Shown: positions 17,764 to 26,764, numbered from the stretch's first letter. The stretch: 64,000 bases of DNA from Brevibacterium atlanticum (GCF_011617245.1 NZ_CP050152.1:3834503-3898502); one strand, 5' to 3'. Numbers and translations are program-made. The notes: generated by a model from the letters alone, not told the origin.

Positions 17764-17996
17764 CTCGCTTCTCTTATCACTATAGGCCCGGCCCGTGGAG
17801 GCGCGATCCGATTCACCCAGCCCGATTCACCTGCATTCGACACATTTTCTGGGGCGCTCCCGCGGGCGCGCTCCTTCCCCGGAGGCGTCCCCACGACGTG
17901 CTCGTTCGGAGGAAGGAGTCCGAGACTTCGGCCCTGTGTCGTCGAGCTTGCCCCACTCGACGACACCGGATCGACCGGCACTTCCCTGAAACCGAT
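17764..17996. other. Spacer between HEAT gene and merR-HEAT
   Basis: About 230 bases. On the minus strand a -10-like TATAGT (complement of 17779-17784) lies 22 bases before the merR-HEAT ATG, suggesting that the regulator has its own promoter. The remainder holds the hairpin at 17936-17966 and no credible gene. Confidence 0.5.
17936..17966 (-). terminator. Hairpin after HEAT gene
   Basis: Perfect 11-bp inverted repeat GTGTCGTCGAG / CTCGACGACAC with a 9-base loop, 30 bases beyond the stop of the minus-strand HEAT gene. No T-run follows. Position and stability suggest a terminator. Confidence 0.6.
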
Positions 17997-18689
17997 CTAG
18001 ACCGAAGACTCGAACCCCAGTGCGACCACCCGCTTGGCTGCGTCCAAGGCGTGAGCGAAGCCGGCGTCCGGGTCATCGAACATGTCCCTGGTCGCCATGG
18101 CGTAAGCTCGCACTGTGTCGTCCTCTGCATGAAGCCTCTCATCGACCACTGACACGAGATCCTCACCGAGGGTCACGATCGCTCGACTGAGGCTCTTCTG
18201 CATGTCGACATCTCCACGGCCCAGCTGCGTGACCAGAGCTGATGCCAAGTTCTCACGATCCTCTTCAGGCACCAGCGCGACGGCGGATCGCCACGCACTG
18301 CGGGCCACCTCGGTGTCGGGATGGGCGATGAACCGCGTTCCCACCGTCTGCGGATCCATACTTCCCCAGGCCCGGGTGTCTCCGATCTTTGACAGCGTGT
18401 GCAGTGCCTGGCTGATCCCCTGCGGGTGCGCGGAGTCGAGTTCGACGATGAGCCGCGGGACCACCTCGTCGGCGGGCAGCCTGGTCAGGGCCCACGTGAG
18501 CATGTCGCGCACGAAGAAGTCCGGTTCGATCCGGCTCCGGTCGATGAGGACATCGAGGTCGCGGGGCTCCGCTCGGATGCCGATCGTCATGGCGGCCTGC
18601 AGCCGCTGCTGCGGATTCGGTCCCGCCAGCGACCGGACATCCGAGTCGTCGACCTCATGTGTCGGGTGGTGCGTGTGTGGATTGGTCAT
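17997..18689 (-). CDS. HEAT-repeat protein under a MerR-type promoter
   Basis: A 230-residue protein made almost wholly of alpha-helical HEAT/PBS-lyase-like repeats, for example DSDVRSLAGPNPQQRLQAAMTIG, EPDFFVRDMLTWALTRLPADEV, HPDTEVARSAWRSAVALVPEED and AEDDTVRAYAMATRDMF. No catalytic motif, signal or membrane segment. The ATG follows GGAGGTGGAGACC. The downstream gene is a MerR protein with HEAT repeats in place of its sensor domain, and the promoter here has MerR geometry, so this is the likely target. Role unknown; HEAT proteins usually act by protein-protein contact. Confidence 0.8.
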   Translation of the reverse strand: MTNPHTHHPTHEVDDSDVRSLAGPNPQQRLQAAMTIGIRAEPRDLDVLIDRSRIEPDFFVRDMLTWALTRLPADEVVPRLIVELDSAHPQGISQALHTLSKIGDTRAWGSMDPQTVGTRFIAHPDTEVARSAWRSAVALVPEEDRENLASALVTQLGRGDVDMQKSLSRAIVTLGEDLVSVVDERLHAEDDTVRAYAMATRDMFDDPDAGFAHALDAAKRVVALGFESSV

Positions 18690-18711
18690 GGTCTCCACCT
18701 CCTTGCCACCC

Positions 18712-18744
18712 AGTGAAGACCTTGACATCGTGGCAAGGTCAAGG
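18712..18744 (-). promoter_or_regulatory. MerR-type promoter with 19-bp spacer and dyad
   Basis: Read on the minus strand, TTGACC (complement of 18737-18742) and TTCACT (complement of 18712-18717) are separated by exactly 19 bases. The dyad CCTTGAC (18720-18726) / GTCAAGG (18738-18744) occupies the -35 and the spacer. An over-long spacer spanned by a dyad is the hallmark of promoters untwisted by MerR activators. The HEAT gene starts 22 bases downstream. Confidence 0.72.
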
Positions 18745-18785
18745 GCGGGGTCAAGGGCGGGAAGGTCCGGGGTGCGTGCAGCCCT

Positions 18786-18998
18786 TCAGCCTTCGCCCGA
18801 CCAACCGCCCTCGACCGGGGCGGTCGTGCTCACTCCCGGGGTGCTGCCCTCGTCTCCGGAGCTCGCGGTATCGGCGACCACGAGGATCACCACCACGGCG
18901 GTGATGAGCACTGTCGTGGTGACCGAAACGGCCACGAAGGCGACGATCAGGCAGCTGACCCACGGAGGTCGACGGTTTCGCCGCTGGAAGAGATCCAT
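18786..18998 (-). CDS. Small single-pass membrane protein
   Basis: 70 residues: a basic start (MDLFQRRNRRPP), one long hydrophobic segment at about residues 14-42 (SCLIVAFVAVSVTTTVLITA and onward) and a Ser/Gly/Thr tail. The charge pattern puts the N-terminus inside. No family recognised. It precedes the HEAT gene on the same strand, but the MerR-type promoter lies between them. Confidence 0.55.
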   Translation of the reverse strand: MDLFQRRNRRPPWVSCLIVAFVAVSVTTTVLITAVVVILVVADTASSGDEGSTPGVSTTAPVEGGWSGEG

Positions 18999-19134
18999 GG
19001 TCCGATCCTATGTCGGCTCCGCCACCGCACACCGGCGATGCCGCCGCTCACCCCGAGCCGCCGTGACCTTCCTGTGACAAAAGGCACGGCGTGGGTCCAT
19101 TGCGTCCTCAGTTTGTTGCATTATCGTTATATTC

Positions 19135-19722
19135 ATGCCTCGACAGACACGCCACCGCACGGGCCGCCGGTCCGCCGTTCGTGGTGCCCTGATCGGGCTC
19201 GGGGCAGCTGTGGCGGCACTGGTTCTCGCAGCCGTCGTCATCGTTCACTCACCCTTCTCGTTCGGCTCGACGAAGATCAGGCAGATGCAGATGGCCTCGG
19301 TCAGCCAGCTCAGCGACCACCAGATCGACAATGCGCGCCTCATCATCGGCGTCGGCCGCGGCGGCGACTTCAGCGACGAGGCGATCCGCATCGCCCTGAT
19401 GACTGCTCTTCAGGAGTCGTCACTGCGCAACCTCGACTCCGGCGACCGCGATTCGGTCGGCCTGTTCCAGCAGCGCCCCTCGCAGGGCTGGGGAGATCCG
19501 ACCAAGCTCACCGACCCCATCTACGCGGCGAAGGCGTTCTACGGCATCAACCCCGAGGTGAAGAATCCCGGTCTCGAGCAGATCGACGGCTGGACCACGA
19601 TGTCGCCCACCGAGGCGGCCCAATCCGTGCAGCGGTCGGCCCTGCCCGACGCCTACGGACAGTGGGAATCGCTCGCCGATGATCTCCTCGGAACACAGAA
19701 CGACGTCGAAGCACTGAGCTGA
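19135..19722 (+). CDS. Exported lysozyme/transglycosylase-like protein
   Basis: 195 residues with a basic N-terminus and one hydrophobic anchor (residues 17-41). The outer domain has IDNARLIIGVGRG, IALMTALQESSLRNL with a candidate catalytic Glu, and SVGLFQQRPSQGWG, the pattern of the actinobacterial SLT/Rpf-like fold found in hypothetical peptidoglycan hydrolases. An AT-rich promoter (TTGTTGCATTATCGTTATATT) ends next to the ATG, so the message has little or no leader. Exact bond cleaved unknown. Confidence 0.72.
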   Translation: MPRQTRHRTGRRSAVRGALIGLGAAVAALVLAAVVIVHSPFSFGSTKIRQMQMASVSQLSDHQIDNARLIIGVGRGGDFSDEAIRIALMTALQESSLRNLDSGDRDSVGLFQQRPSQGWGDPTKLTDPIYAAKAFYGINPEVKNPGLEQIDGWTTMSPTEAAQSVQRSALPDAYGQWESLADDLLGTQNDVEALS

Positions 19723-19774
19723 GGCGCCGGCCCGGATGCGGCGAGCGGTCGCGGTTCTCCGGTAATCTGCACTC

Positions 19775-20134
19775 ATGGCTTCCACAACCGAACCCGAACA
19801 CGTCGACGACGAGGTCGAACAGCTCCTGCTCAACCCCGAGGACAACCTCGAAGCCATCACCGAGACCGCCGACCTGTTCAAGGCACTCGCGACCCCCTCG
19901 CGGCTGAAGATGCTGCTCGTGCTCACCCACGGTGAGGCGACGGTGACGCACATCGTCGAATCGACCGGTCTGTCCCAGCCGCTCGTGTCCCAGCACCTGA
20001 AGTTCCTCCGCGGGCTCCACCTCGTCGGGGTCAATCGGATCGGACGCGAAGCCTACTATTCGCTCAAGGACGACCACGTCGCCCACATCATCATCGACGC
20101 CATCGCGCACACCGTCGAGGCTCACGAGCACTGA
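19775..20134 (+). CDS. ArsR/SmtB-family zinc-responsive repressor
   Basis: A 119-residue ArsR-type winged helix (LFKALATPSRLKMLLVL, STGLSQPLVSQHLKFLRG). The C-terminal helix carries Asp and His two apart (DDH), then His 11 later and Glu 3 after that, the D-x-H-x10-H-x2-E spacing of the alpha5 Zn(II) site in SmtB. The tail is His-rich (EAHEH). The protein therefore probably releases DNA on binding zinc or a similar divalent metal. It converges on an EamA gene. A plausible distant target is the CDF exporter at 33252-34160, whose promoter has an AT-rich dyad. Confidence 0.85.
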   Translation: MASTTEPEHVDDEVEQLLLNPEDNLEAITETADLFKALATPSRLKMLLVLTHGEATVTHIVESTGLSQPLVSQHLKFLRGLHLVGVNRIGREAYYSLKDDHVAHIIIDAIAHTVEAHEH

Positions 20135-21067
20135 TCAGCGCCTCTTCCTCGTCAGCGCCGCCGGACCTCCCCCGACGATCCACACGATCGCGGCGACGAG
20201 AACAGCACCGATCCACTGGGCCGGCTGCAGACGCTCATCGGCGATGAGCGAACCGAGGACCACAGCCGACAGCGGCTGCAGCAGCATGAGCGCGGCCGTC
20301 GTGGGCACCGGCACCAACGGGCTCGAGATGCTCAGCAGCACCCAGGACAGGGCCTGCCCGCACACGGCCAGCGCGAGCATCCAGGCCCACCCGTCCCAGC
20401 CGAGGTCGAAGTCGAGTCCGCCGAGGGCGAGCCCGGCCACTGCCGTCATCGCCCCGGCCGCGATGGTGCCGACCTCGACGGGAGCGACGACGAACTGTGG
20501 GGCGAGCTTCCGACAGTGGTGGATGCCGAAGATGTAGACGCCGTAGAGGATGCCGGAGAGGATCCCGAAGACCGCGCCTCGCGTCGGGTTCGCCGCGGCG
20601 GCATCGACACCGAGGACTCCCCCGGTGAGCAGCATGCCGATGATCATGAGCGGGATGCAGCCGATGAACAGCCACCCGGGGCGGCTCCCGCCGAAGATCC
20701 AGACCAGCGCCGGGAACACGATGACCTGGACGCTGATGAGCACGGTGGAGACTCCGAGCCCGGCGTCGAGCACGCTCTGCGCCCACAGTACATAGTCCAT
20801 CCCCAGAGCAGCACCGGAGACCGCGGCGATGACCAGTGCCTGCGGCGGTACCTTCCCATGCCTGCGGATCTCGAGGAAGGCCAACGGCGCGAGCACAACC
20901 ACGGCGATCCAACACCGCAGGAAGGCGGCAGTCGGGGCAGTCGCCTCGGCGAGGATGACGAACAGACCGGCCGAGCCGAGTAGCACGGCCGCGACGATCA
21001 CCCCGAGCACCGGCAGGGCGCGCGGGGCGGGGGTCGGGCCCGGTCCGGCCACCTCGGCGGGACTCAT
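20135..21067 (-). CDS. EamA/DMT-family transporter
   Basis: A 310-residue ten-helix drug/metabolite transporter with two EamA halves (about residues 17-145 and 165-300). Typical members export amino acids or other metabolites. The ATG overlaps the stop of the upstream aminotransferase (ATGA at 21064-21067), so the two are translationally coupled. Its stop is directly adjacent to the arsR stop, with no room for a terminator. Substrate unknown; pairing with an aminotransferase suggests an amino acid or keto acid. Confidence 0.85.
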   Translation of the reverse strand: MSPAEVAGPGPTPAPRALPVLGVIVAAVLLGSAGLFVILAEATAPTAAFLRCWIAVVVLAPLAFLEIRRHGKVPPQALVIAAVSGAALGMDYVLWAQSVLDAGLGVSTVLISVQVIVFPALVWIFGGSRPGWLFIGCIPLMIIGMLLTGGVLGVDAAAANPTRGAVFGILSGILYGVYIFGIHHCRKLAPQFVVAPVEVGTIAAGAMTAVAGLALGGLDFDLGWDGWAWMLALAVCGQALSWVLLSISSPLVPVPTTAALMLLQPLSAVVLGSLIADERLQPAQWIGAVLVAAIVWIVGGGPAALTRKRR

Positions 21068-22323
21068 CCCATGTAGTCGAGGATGCGGTCGATGGCCTCG
21101 GCGGTCCGGTCGGCTCCGACGGCCAGGGACAGACGTACCGAGCGGGGCCCGTCGATCGAATCGAAGTCATCGCCCGGGGCGAGAGCCACGCCGGTGGCGT
21201 CGAGCACCTGCGCGCACCACTGGCCGGCGGTGTCGAGTCCTGCCCGGTCGAGGATGTCGTCGATGCGGGCGTACATGTAGAAGGCGCCGTCGGGTGGAGC
21301 CATCTCGCCGAAACCGAGGTCATCGCGCGCAGTCAGAACGTGGTCGCGGGCTCCGGCGAAGGAGGCCACGGCGGCTTCGCATTCGGCATAGGACTGATCG
21401 GTGAAGCCCGCGACGGCCGCGTACTGGGCGGGCACCGGGGCGCACAGCGAGAGGTTGCCCGTGACGTTCTGGGCCGGGGCGACGAGCTCCTCGGGCAGGA
21501 TCGCCCAGCCCAGCCGCCATCCGGTCATGCCCCAGTACTTCGAGAACGAGGAGATGACGATCGCCGTGTCGTCGTGGGCGAGTGCGCATTCTCCGCGGGT
21601 GCCGATGTAGCTGATGCCGTGGTAGATCTCGTCCGAGATCACCTGCACCCCGTTGTCCCGGCACCAGTCGACGAGTTCGCCGAGCGCTTCAGCGCCGATC
21701 ATCGTGCCCGTCGGATTCGCCGGGGAGGCGAGCATGAGCCCCTTGAGCGGTGCCTCGGCATGAGCGGCGGCAAGCAGGTCGACATTGGGCTGGTAGCCCT
21801 CGTCGGGTCCGCAGTCGAGTTCGACGACCTCGCAGCCGAGCGCGGCGAGGATGTTCTTGTACGCCCCATACCCGGGCCGGGCCAGTGCCACTCGGTCACC
21901 GACGTCGAAACAGGTGAGGAACGTCGTCTGGAACGCGCCCGAGGATCCTGTGGTCACGGCGATGCGTTCGACGGGGATGTCGAGTCCGTACCAGTCGCGG
22001 TAGTGTCCGGCGATGGCGTCGCGCAGTTCGGGGATGCCGAAGATCGGCGAGTAGCCGAGTCCGGTGCCGGCGCGGGCGACCTCGGCGGCGCGGGCCAGCA
22101 CGGGGCTCGGTGCGCCCTGGGTCGGTTCGCCCAGGCACATGGCGATCGTGTCGCGGCCGGCCCGCTGCATCTGACCGACGGTGGCGACGATGCCCATCGC
22201 CGCGAAGGGCTGGACGAGTCCGGACCTCGCCGAGGCGGCCGGTCTGTTGTCGTCGGGGGTGTACTTGGCGGGGGCCGCCTCGGCGGGGGTGGCTTGACCT
22301 CGGGCGGGGGTGTGGGCTGTCAT
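21064..22323 (-). CDS. Class I/II PLP-dependent aminotransferase
   Basis: 419 residues, fold-type I. Visible: LGEPTQGAPSPVL at the start of the fold, TTGSSGAFQ, ASPANPTGTM (substrate Asn), ISDEIYHGISY (Asp and Tyr), SSFSKYWGMTGWRLGW containing the Schiff-base Lys, and RLSLAVG with the carboxylate-binding Arg. The start at 22323 has AGGAG nine bases upstream and lies four bases past the AhpD-like stop. Substrate is not identifiable. Confidence 0.88.
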   Translation of the reverse strand: MTAHTPARGQATPAEAAPAKYTPDDNRPAASARSGLVQPFAAMGIVATVGQMQRAGRDTIAMCLGEPTQGAPSPVLARAAEVARAGTGLGYSPIFGIPELRDAIAGHYRDWYGLDIPVERIAVTTGSSGAFQTTFLTCFDVGDRVALARPGYGAYKNILAALGCEVVELDCGPDEGYQPNVDLLAAAHAEAPLKGLMLASPANPTGTMIGAEALGELVDWCRDNGVQVISDEIYHGISYIGTRGECALAHDDTAIVISSFSKYWGMTGWRLGWAILPEELVAPAQNVTGNLSLCAPVPAQYAAVAGFTDQSYAECEAAVASFAGARDHVLTARDDLGFGEMAPPDGAFYMYARIDDILDRAGLDTAGQWCAQVLDATGVALAPGDDFDSIDGPRSVRLSLAVGADRTAEAIDRILDYMG

Positions 22324-22327
22324 CGGC

Positions 22328-22909
22328 TCACTTCTCCTCACGCGGGACACGGCCGAGGGTGTAGAACTCCGGATTCGGAACCATCTGCGCCACGTGGGCC
22401 ATGCGGTTGGACAGGGCGAAGAAGCCGGCGATGGCACCGATGTCCCAGGCGTCCTCATCGTCGAATCCGTGTTCGGCGAGGACGGCATAGTCGTCATCGT
22501 CGACGGTCCACGGTTCCTTGCAGATCTTCACGGCGAAGTCGAGCATCGCCTTCTGACGTGCGCTGATGTCTGCCTGGCGGTAGTTCGTGGCGACGACGTC
22601 GGCGATGAAGGGGTCCTTCTGGAAGATCCTCAGCATCGCCCCGTGTGCGACGACGCAGTAGAGGCAGTTGTTCTCCGCCGAGGTGGCCACGACGATCATC
22701 TCCCGATCGGCCTTGGTCAGGCTGCCGGTCTCCTTCTCCATGAGGGCGTCGTAGTAGGCGAAGAACGCGCGGAACTCGGCGGGCCGGCGGGCCAGGGAGA
22801 GGAAGACGTTGGGCACGAAGCCGGACTTCTCGGCCACTTCGAGGATCTGAGTGCGGATGTCATCGTCGACGTCGTCGATGTCAGCAAGTGGGTATCGCAT
22901 ATCCCTCAT
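22328..22909 (-). CDS. AhpD-like / carboxymuconolactone decarboxylase-family protein
   Basis: 193 residues, all-helical peroxidase-related family. The redox motif is intact: CLYCVVAH, the CxxC with His four residues later used by AhpD. SRMAH-type packing helices follow (FFALSNRMAHVAQM). Likely a thiol peroxidase or disulfide reductant. First gene of a three-gene operon with the aminotransferase and EamA transporter. Starts at 22909 or 22900 are both possible; neither has a clear ribosome site. Confidence 0.82.
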   Translation of the reverse strand: MRDMRYPLADIDDVDDDIRTQILEVAEKSGFVPNVFLSLARRPAEFRAFFAYYDALMEKETGSLTKADREMIVVATSAENNCLYCVVAHGAMLRIFQKDPFIADVVATNYRQADISARQKAMLDFAVKICKEPWTVDDDDYAVLAEHGFDDEDAWDIGAIAGFFALSNRMAHVAQMVPNPEFYTLGRVPREEK

Positions 22910-23104
22910 GCTAGCCCGGGTGAGCCGGTTCGAGTCGAGCCCGTTTACGGCGGGCTGGGACGGATGATTGCGGTGCGCGCAGCACCGCGTCGGCGAGACG
23001 GGATGCCCTGCGTTCAGCGCGCGAACCCGCCCGGCACGAGCGAGAGATACAGTGAGATCGGTACGTTCGTTCACGTTTCCGCACGAGCATCAAAGGAGAT
23101 CACC

Positions 23105-23410
23105 ATGACCGACGACAGCGCAGCAGACACTGGTTCGACCGGAGAGATCCAGCTCGACAACGGTGTGTTCCGAGTGACGAGGTGGACGATCAGGCCCGAC
23201 GGCGTCATCCCGATGCACAAGCACGAGCACGAATACGTCGTCGTGCCGATGGTCACCGACACGATGCACGTGCGCAACGCGGACGGCACCGAGATCCACG
23301 CCGAGCTCGAAGCCGGAGTCTCCTATACCCGGCCGGCCGGGGCCGAACACGAAGTCTCGAACCCCGGCGGCAGCGCCGACGTCGTCTTCGTCGAGGTCGA
23401 GCGCCTCTGA
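23105..23410 (+). CDS. Small cupin protein
   Basis: A 101-residue single-domain cupin. Metal-binding residues appear in MHKHEHEYVVVP and the second motif AGVSYTRPAGAEHEVSN. The ATG is preceded by AAAGGAGATCACC, an excellent ribosome site, which fixes the start within a longer frame. No fused domain. Small cupins often bind Mn or Fe and act as isomerases or sugar/acid-binding proteins; the role here is unknown. Confidence 0.82.
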   Translation: MTDDSAADTGSTGEIQLDNGVFRVTRWTIRPDGVIPMHKHEHEYVVVPMVTDTMHVRNADGTEIHAELEAGVSYTRPAGAEHEVSNPGGSADVVFVEVERL

Positions 23411-23461
23411 GGCTTTGGGGCCTTCGGAGGAATTTCTCTTTGCCCGAGCACGAGTCGCGTA

Positions 23462-23551
23462 GGTGGGCGAAATGGTCGGGGCTGCCGCGCGACCGCCTGA
23501 CCATTTCGCCCACCCAAGGCCCGGAGTTCCGACTATTTCGCCCACCCAAGG
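23462..23551. terminator. Long inverted repeat with a third arm copy (IR1)
   Basis: Arms GGTGGGCGAAATGGTC (23462-23477) and GACCATTTCGCCCACC (23499-23514) are perfect complements. A near-identical copy of the second arm plus flank recurs at 23531-23551 (20 of 21 bases match 23499-23519). The structure lies between the converging cupin and GCS2 genes and probably terminates both. The rest of the 216-base gap shows no gene. Confidence 0.75.
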
Positions 23552-23626
23552 GCTTGCGCCCGAACAGATGTGTGACTTGAGGGCGACAGGCCGTGGCTCC
23601 GGCCTTTCCGCGGGTGGCCAGACCTC

Positions 23627-25108
23627 TCAGCCGGCAGGGATCTCCCAGGTGTGGACGGGCTTGCCTGAGGCCTGATTGGCCAGGTAGGCATCCATCATCG
23701 CCTGGAGCCCCTCGGCGCGTTCGGGCGAGTCCTGCCGACTTCCCGGGGCCAGGCTCTCCAGAGCCCGCAGCTGCCAGGTCGCACCGTTGACGCGGCGCTC
23801 GGCGCGGCCTTCGATGATCGACATGTATTCGTCGATGACGTCCTTGTCGATGTTCAGTCTCGCCAGACCGCGCCTGGCCTGCGGGGCAAGCACGTCGGTG
23901 ACGAGGTCGGCGACGCCGATGCGACCGATCTTCGGCCACGTCACCCGCGCCTCGATGCCGTCCTTGGCGCAGGCGAAGAAGTTCTCCTCGGCTTCCTCGA
24001 ACGACATCCGCGACCACACGGGACGGTTCTCCCCGACGAGGAACTCGGCCAGCCCGTAGTAGAAGGCGGCATCGGCGACCATGTCGACCGGGGTCGGACC
24101 GGCAGGCAGCAGTCGGTTCTCCACCCGGATGTGCGCGCCGCTGTCACCCGAGTTGTAGATCGGCCGGTTCCAGCGCCACACGGTGCCGTTGTGCAGGTTG
24201 AGTTCGAAGAGCTTCGGGGCGTCGGCGGCACGGAATTCGACGAAGTCCTTGATCTCGGGCAGCAGCGGCGGGAAGTAGCGGACGTTCTCCTCGAACAGGT
24301 CGAACACGCTCGTGATCCACCGTTCGCCGAACCACACCCGCGGGCGCACACCCTGATTGACCAGCTCCGGCGTACGCGTGTCGATGGACTGCGAGAACAC
24401 CGGGATCCGGGACTCGTGCCACAGCTTGCGCCCGACGAACAGCGGCGAATTCGCCGCCATCGCAACCTGGGCGGAGGCGATCGCCTGCGAGGCATTCCAC
24501 GCATCGGCGAACCGATTCGGCGCCACCTGCAGGTGCAGCTGCATCGAGGTGCAGGACGCTTCGGGAGCGATATCCGAGAATTCCGCCCGGTACCGCTCGT
24601 CCCGGCCGAGCTCGATGCGCACATACTCCCCGCGTGCATCGATGATCGAGTTGCTCAGCGCCTCGTAGCGATTCTCCTCGGTCATCCACGACTCGTCGGT
24701 GAGGAACTGCGTGGTCAGCGTCGGCAGGGTCCCGATCGACACCGCCTTCAGCCCGTCCGCCTCGGCGGCGTTCTGCGCCTTTTCGAGCCGGTGGGCGACA
24801 CCGGCTTCGAGGGTCTTCAGCCCGCGTCCGGCGACCTGAAGCACCGGATGGTTGAGCTCGAGATTGAACCCGCCGATCTCGGACTGGAATTCGTCGTCGA
24901 GGCGGTAGAGCACCTCCTTGTTGCGCAGGGTCGGCTGATTCTCACCGTCAACGAGGTTGAGCTCGAGTTCGAGCCCGATCGTGCCCGCCGACTTGAACTC
25001 CGCGTGACGCAGGTAGGTATCGAAGAGCTCGAGATTCTCCGCGAGCTTCTCCCGATACAGTGTTCGTTCCTCCGGCGTGTACCGCTTGGAGCTGACTGCC
25101 TCACCCAT
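23627..25108 (-). CDS. GCS2-family glutamate-cysteine ligase
   Basis: 493 residues of the carboxylate-amine ligase family (glutamate-cysteine ligase type 2). Motifs: IGLELELNLVD near the N-terminus, FNLELNHPVL, SIGTLPTL, the central SCTSMQLHLQVAP and LNLHNGTVWRWNRP. Members join glutamate to cysteine or another amine with ATP; in actinobacteria related proteins serve in glutathione-like or ergothioneine synthesis. No egt genes are nearby, so the substrate is open. Starts at the ATG of MGEAVSSKRY. Confidence 0.82.
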   Translation of the reverse strand: MGEAVSSKRYTPEERTLYREKLAENLELFDTYLRHAEFKSAGTIGLELELNLVDGENQPTLRNKEVLYRLDDEFQSEIGGFNLELNHPVLQVAGRGLKTLEAGVAHRLEKAQNAAEADGLKAVSIGTLPTLTTQFLTDESWMTEENRYEALSNSIIDARGEYVRIELGRDERYRAEFSDIAPEASCTSMQLHLQVAPNRFADAWNASQAIASAQVAMAANSPLFVGRKLWHESRIPVFSQSIDTRTPELVNQGVRPRVWFGERWITSVFDLFEENVRYFPPLLPEIKDFVEFRAADAPKLFELNLHNGTVWRWNRPIYNSGDSGAHIRVENRLLPAGPTPVDMVADAAFYYGLAEFLVGENRPVWSRMSFEEAEENFFACAKDGIEARVTWPKIGRIGVADLVTDVLAPQARRGLARLNIDKDVIDEYMSIIEGRAERRVNGATWQLRALESLAPGSRQDSPERAEGLQAMMDAYLANQASGKPVHTWEIPAG

Positions 25109-25116
25109 GGAACTAG

Positions 25117-25139
25117 CAAACCACACACGGCCGGGTTTG
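25117..25139. promoter_or_regulatory. Inverted repeat upstream of GCS2 gene
   Basis: CAAACC (25117-25122) and GGTTTG (25134-25139) lie just before the minus-strand ligase start in the 169-base divergent region shared with the M20 peptidase. A possible operator; the assignment is weak. Confidence 0.3.
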
Positions 25140-25277
25140 TGCGCGGTCCCGGCACACTTCGCACAGTCGCGGACGACAGTCCGCAACTACCGCAGCCGAC
25201 TGTCCACTCCCACCCGAGCCGGTCGCGCCATCCGGACGCCACCGTCCACGACTGATCGCCTTTCGTAGAATCGCCCT

Positions 25278-26450
25278 ATGACTTCGACCACATCATCCGA
25301 TATCCAGCCCGCCGACCTCATCGAACAGGCCGCAGAGCGCCTGCCCGACATCCTCGCCGACATCGAACGCGTCATCTCGCTCGAGACCCCGTCGAGCGAC
25401 AAGGAAGCGGTGGCCGCTGGCGCGCGGGACTTCGCCGACCTGCTGCGCGAGCGCCTCGGCGCCGAGGCGGAGCTGCTCGAGATCGAGGACACCACCCATC
25501 TGCGTCTGCGCTTCGGCACCGGTCCCGCCCGGGTCGTCCTCCTCAACCATCAGGACACGGTGTGGCCACACGGCACGCTCGAGCGCATCCCGTTCTCCAC
25601 CGAGGACGGCATCCTGCGGGGCCCCGGCAGCTTCGACATGCTCACCGGGGCCATCATGAGCGTGCACGCGACTGCGATCCTGCGCGACAGCCTCGGCGAC
25701 GGCGCCTTGGGCGGTCTGTCGATCCTCGTCACCGGCGATGAGGAGATCGGCTCCCTGACCTCGTCCGATCTCATCCGCGCCGAAGCTGCCGACGCCGGAG
25801 CCGTGTTCGTCATGGAGGCGAGCGCCGACGGTGCGCTCAAGCTCGAGCGCAAGGGCACGAGCAACTACGTCCTCAAGTTCTCGGGCAAAGCCTCGCATGC
25901 GGGGCTCGAACCGGAGAAGGGGATCAACGCGGGTATGGCGCTGGCGCTGACCCTGCCGTTGGTGGCCGACCTCGCCGACGCCGAGGCGGGAACGACAGTG
26001 GTACCGACTGTGATCAGTGCGGGGACGACGTCGAACACGGTGCCGGCCGAGGCGCGGGTGGACATCGATGTGCGGGCCAAGACCGCGGCCGAACTCGAGC
26101 GCGTGGACGCCGCGATACGCTCGCTGGCGGAGAAACCGCAGGTGGAGGGCTCGAGGACCGAGGTGCTCGGCGGGATCAATCGACCGCCGTTCGAGCGCGA
26201 GCAGTCGGCGGCCCTGTTCGACCGTGCGACAGCGTTGGCCGGTGAGCTCGGGCTGCCAGCACCGGAAGGTGTATTCGTGGGCGGAGCGTCGGACGGGAAC
26301 TTCACGGCCGGCGACGGAATCCCTACGCTCGATGGCCTGGGTGCCGTCGGCGACGGTGCGCACGCCGAGCACGAACATGCCGTCATCGACGAGATCGCGC
26401 CACGGACGGCGCTACTCGCCGCTCTCATCGCCGACCAGCTCAAGGGCTGA
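25278..26450 (+). CDS. M20 metallopeptidase, glutamate carboxypeptidase-like
   Basis: 390 residues, M20 family. The first zinc motif is HQDTVWP, the catalytic glutamates are in GDEEIGS, and the dimerisation (lid) domain begins at GKASHAGLEPEKG. A late SDGNFTAGDG and GAHAEHEHA complete the metal site. The pattern is closest to CPG2-like carboxypeptidases, which remove C-terminal glutamate or deacylate amino acids. It diverges from the GCS2 ligase and may act on its product (inference). Confidence 0.85.
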   Translation: MTSTTSSDIQPADLIEQAAERLPDILADIERVISLETPSSDKEAVAAGARDFADLLRERLGAEAELLEIEDTTHLRLRFGTGPARVVLLNHQDTVWPHGTLERIPFSTEDGILRGPGSFDMLTGAIMSVHATAILRDSLGDGALGGLSILVTGDEEIGSLTSSDLIRAEAADAGAVFVMEASADGALKLERKGTSNYVLKFSGKASHAGLEPEKGINAGMALALTLPLVADLADAEAGTTVVPTVISAGTTSNTVPAEARVDIDVRAKTAAELERVDAAIRSLAEKPQVEGSRTEVLGGINRPPFEREQSAALFDRATALAGELGLPAPEGVFVGGASDGNFTAGDGIPTLDGLGAVGDGAHAEHEHAVIDEIAPRTALLAALIADQLKG

Positions 26451-26764
26451 CAGACGAGGCGAGCGCAGGCGGGGGCCTGCACCGGGCCCTTAGGTGGTCG
26501 TTTTGGTCGGGTTCTGATGCCGCGGGACCCGACCAAAACGACCACCTACGGTGCTTGCGCTGTGCATTGGCCGCGTCGGAAGAGGCCGAAGGGCTGCTTT
26601 GAGCGTCGGATCTGCGGCGTCAGGAGAGTTGAGTGTGCTCAGATTGCCAGTTTCGAGCAGGAGATGTGCGCTCTGCCCACGCCCAACTGGCCGTGGCCGC
26701 CGCCCAGCTGACTGGCTGAAGGCCCTCCGCTCAGGTTCGCCCCTCGCGCCGACGACAAATGCCG
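26451..26764. other. 314-base convergent intergenic region
   Basis: No credible gene. It contains the perfect 22-bp inverted repeat listed separately; the remaining 200 bases after 26560 show no clear repeat, promoter or coding pattern. Confidence 0.6.
26491..26548. terminator. 22-bp perfect inverted repeat (IR2)
   Basis: Arms 26491-26512 and 26527-26548 are exact complements over 22 bases with a 14-base loop. The arm starts TAGGTGGTCGTTTTGG and resembles the IR1 arm in 12 of 16 aligned bases. It lies between the converging M20 and FkbM genes; bidirectional termination is the simplest reading. Confidence 0.75.
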
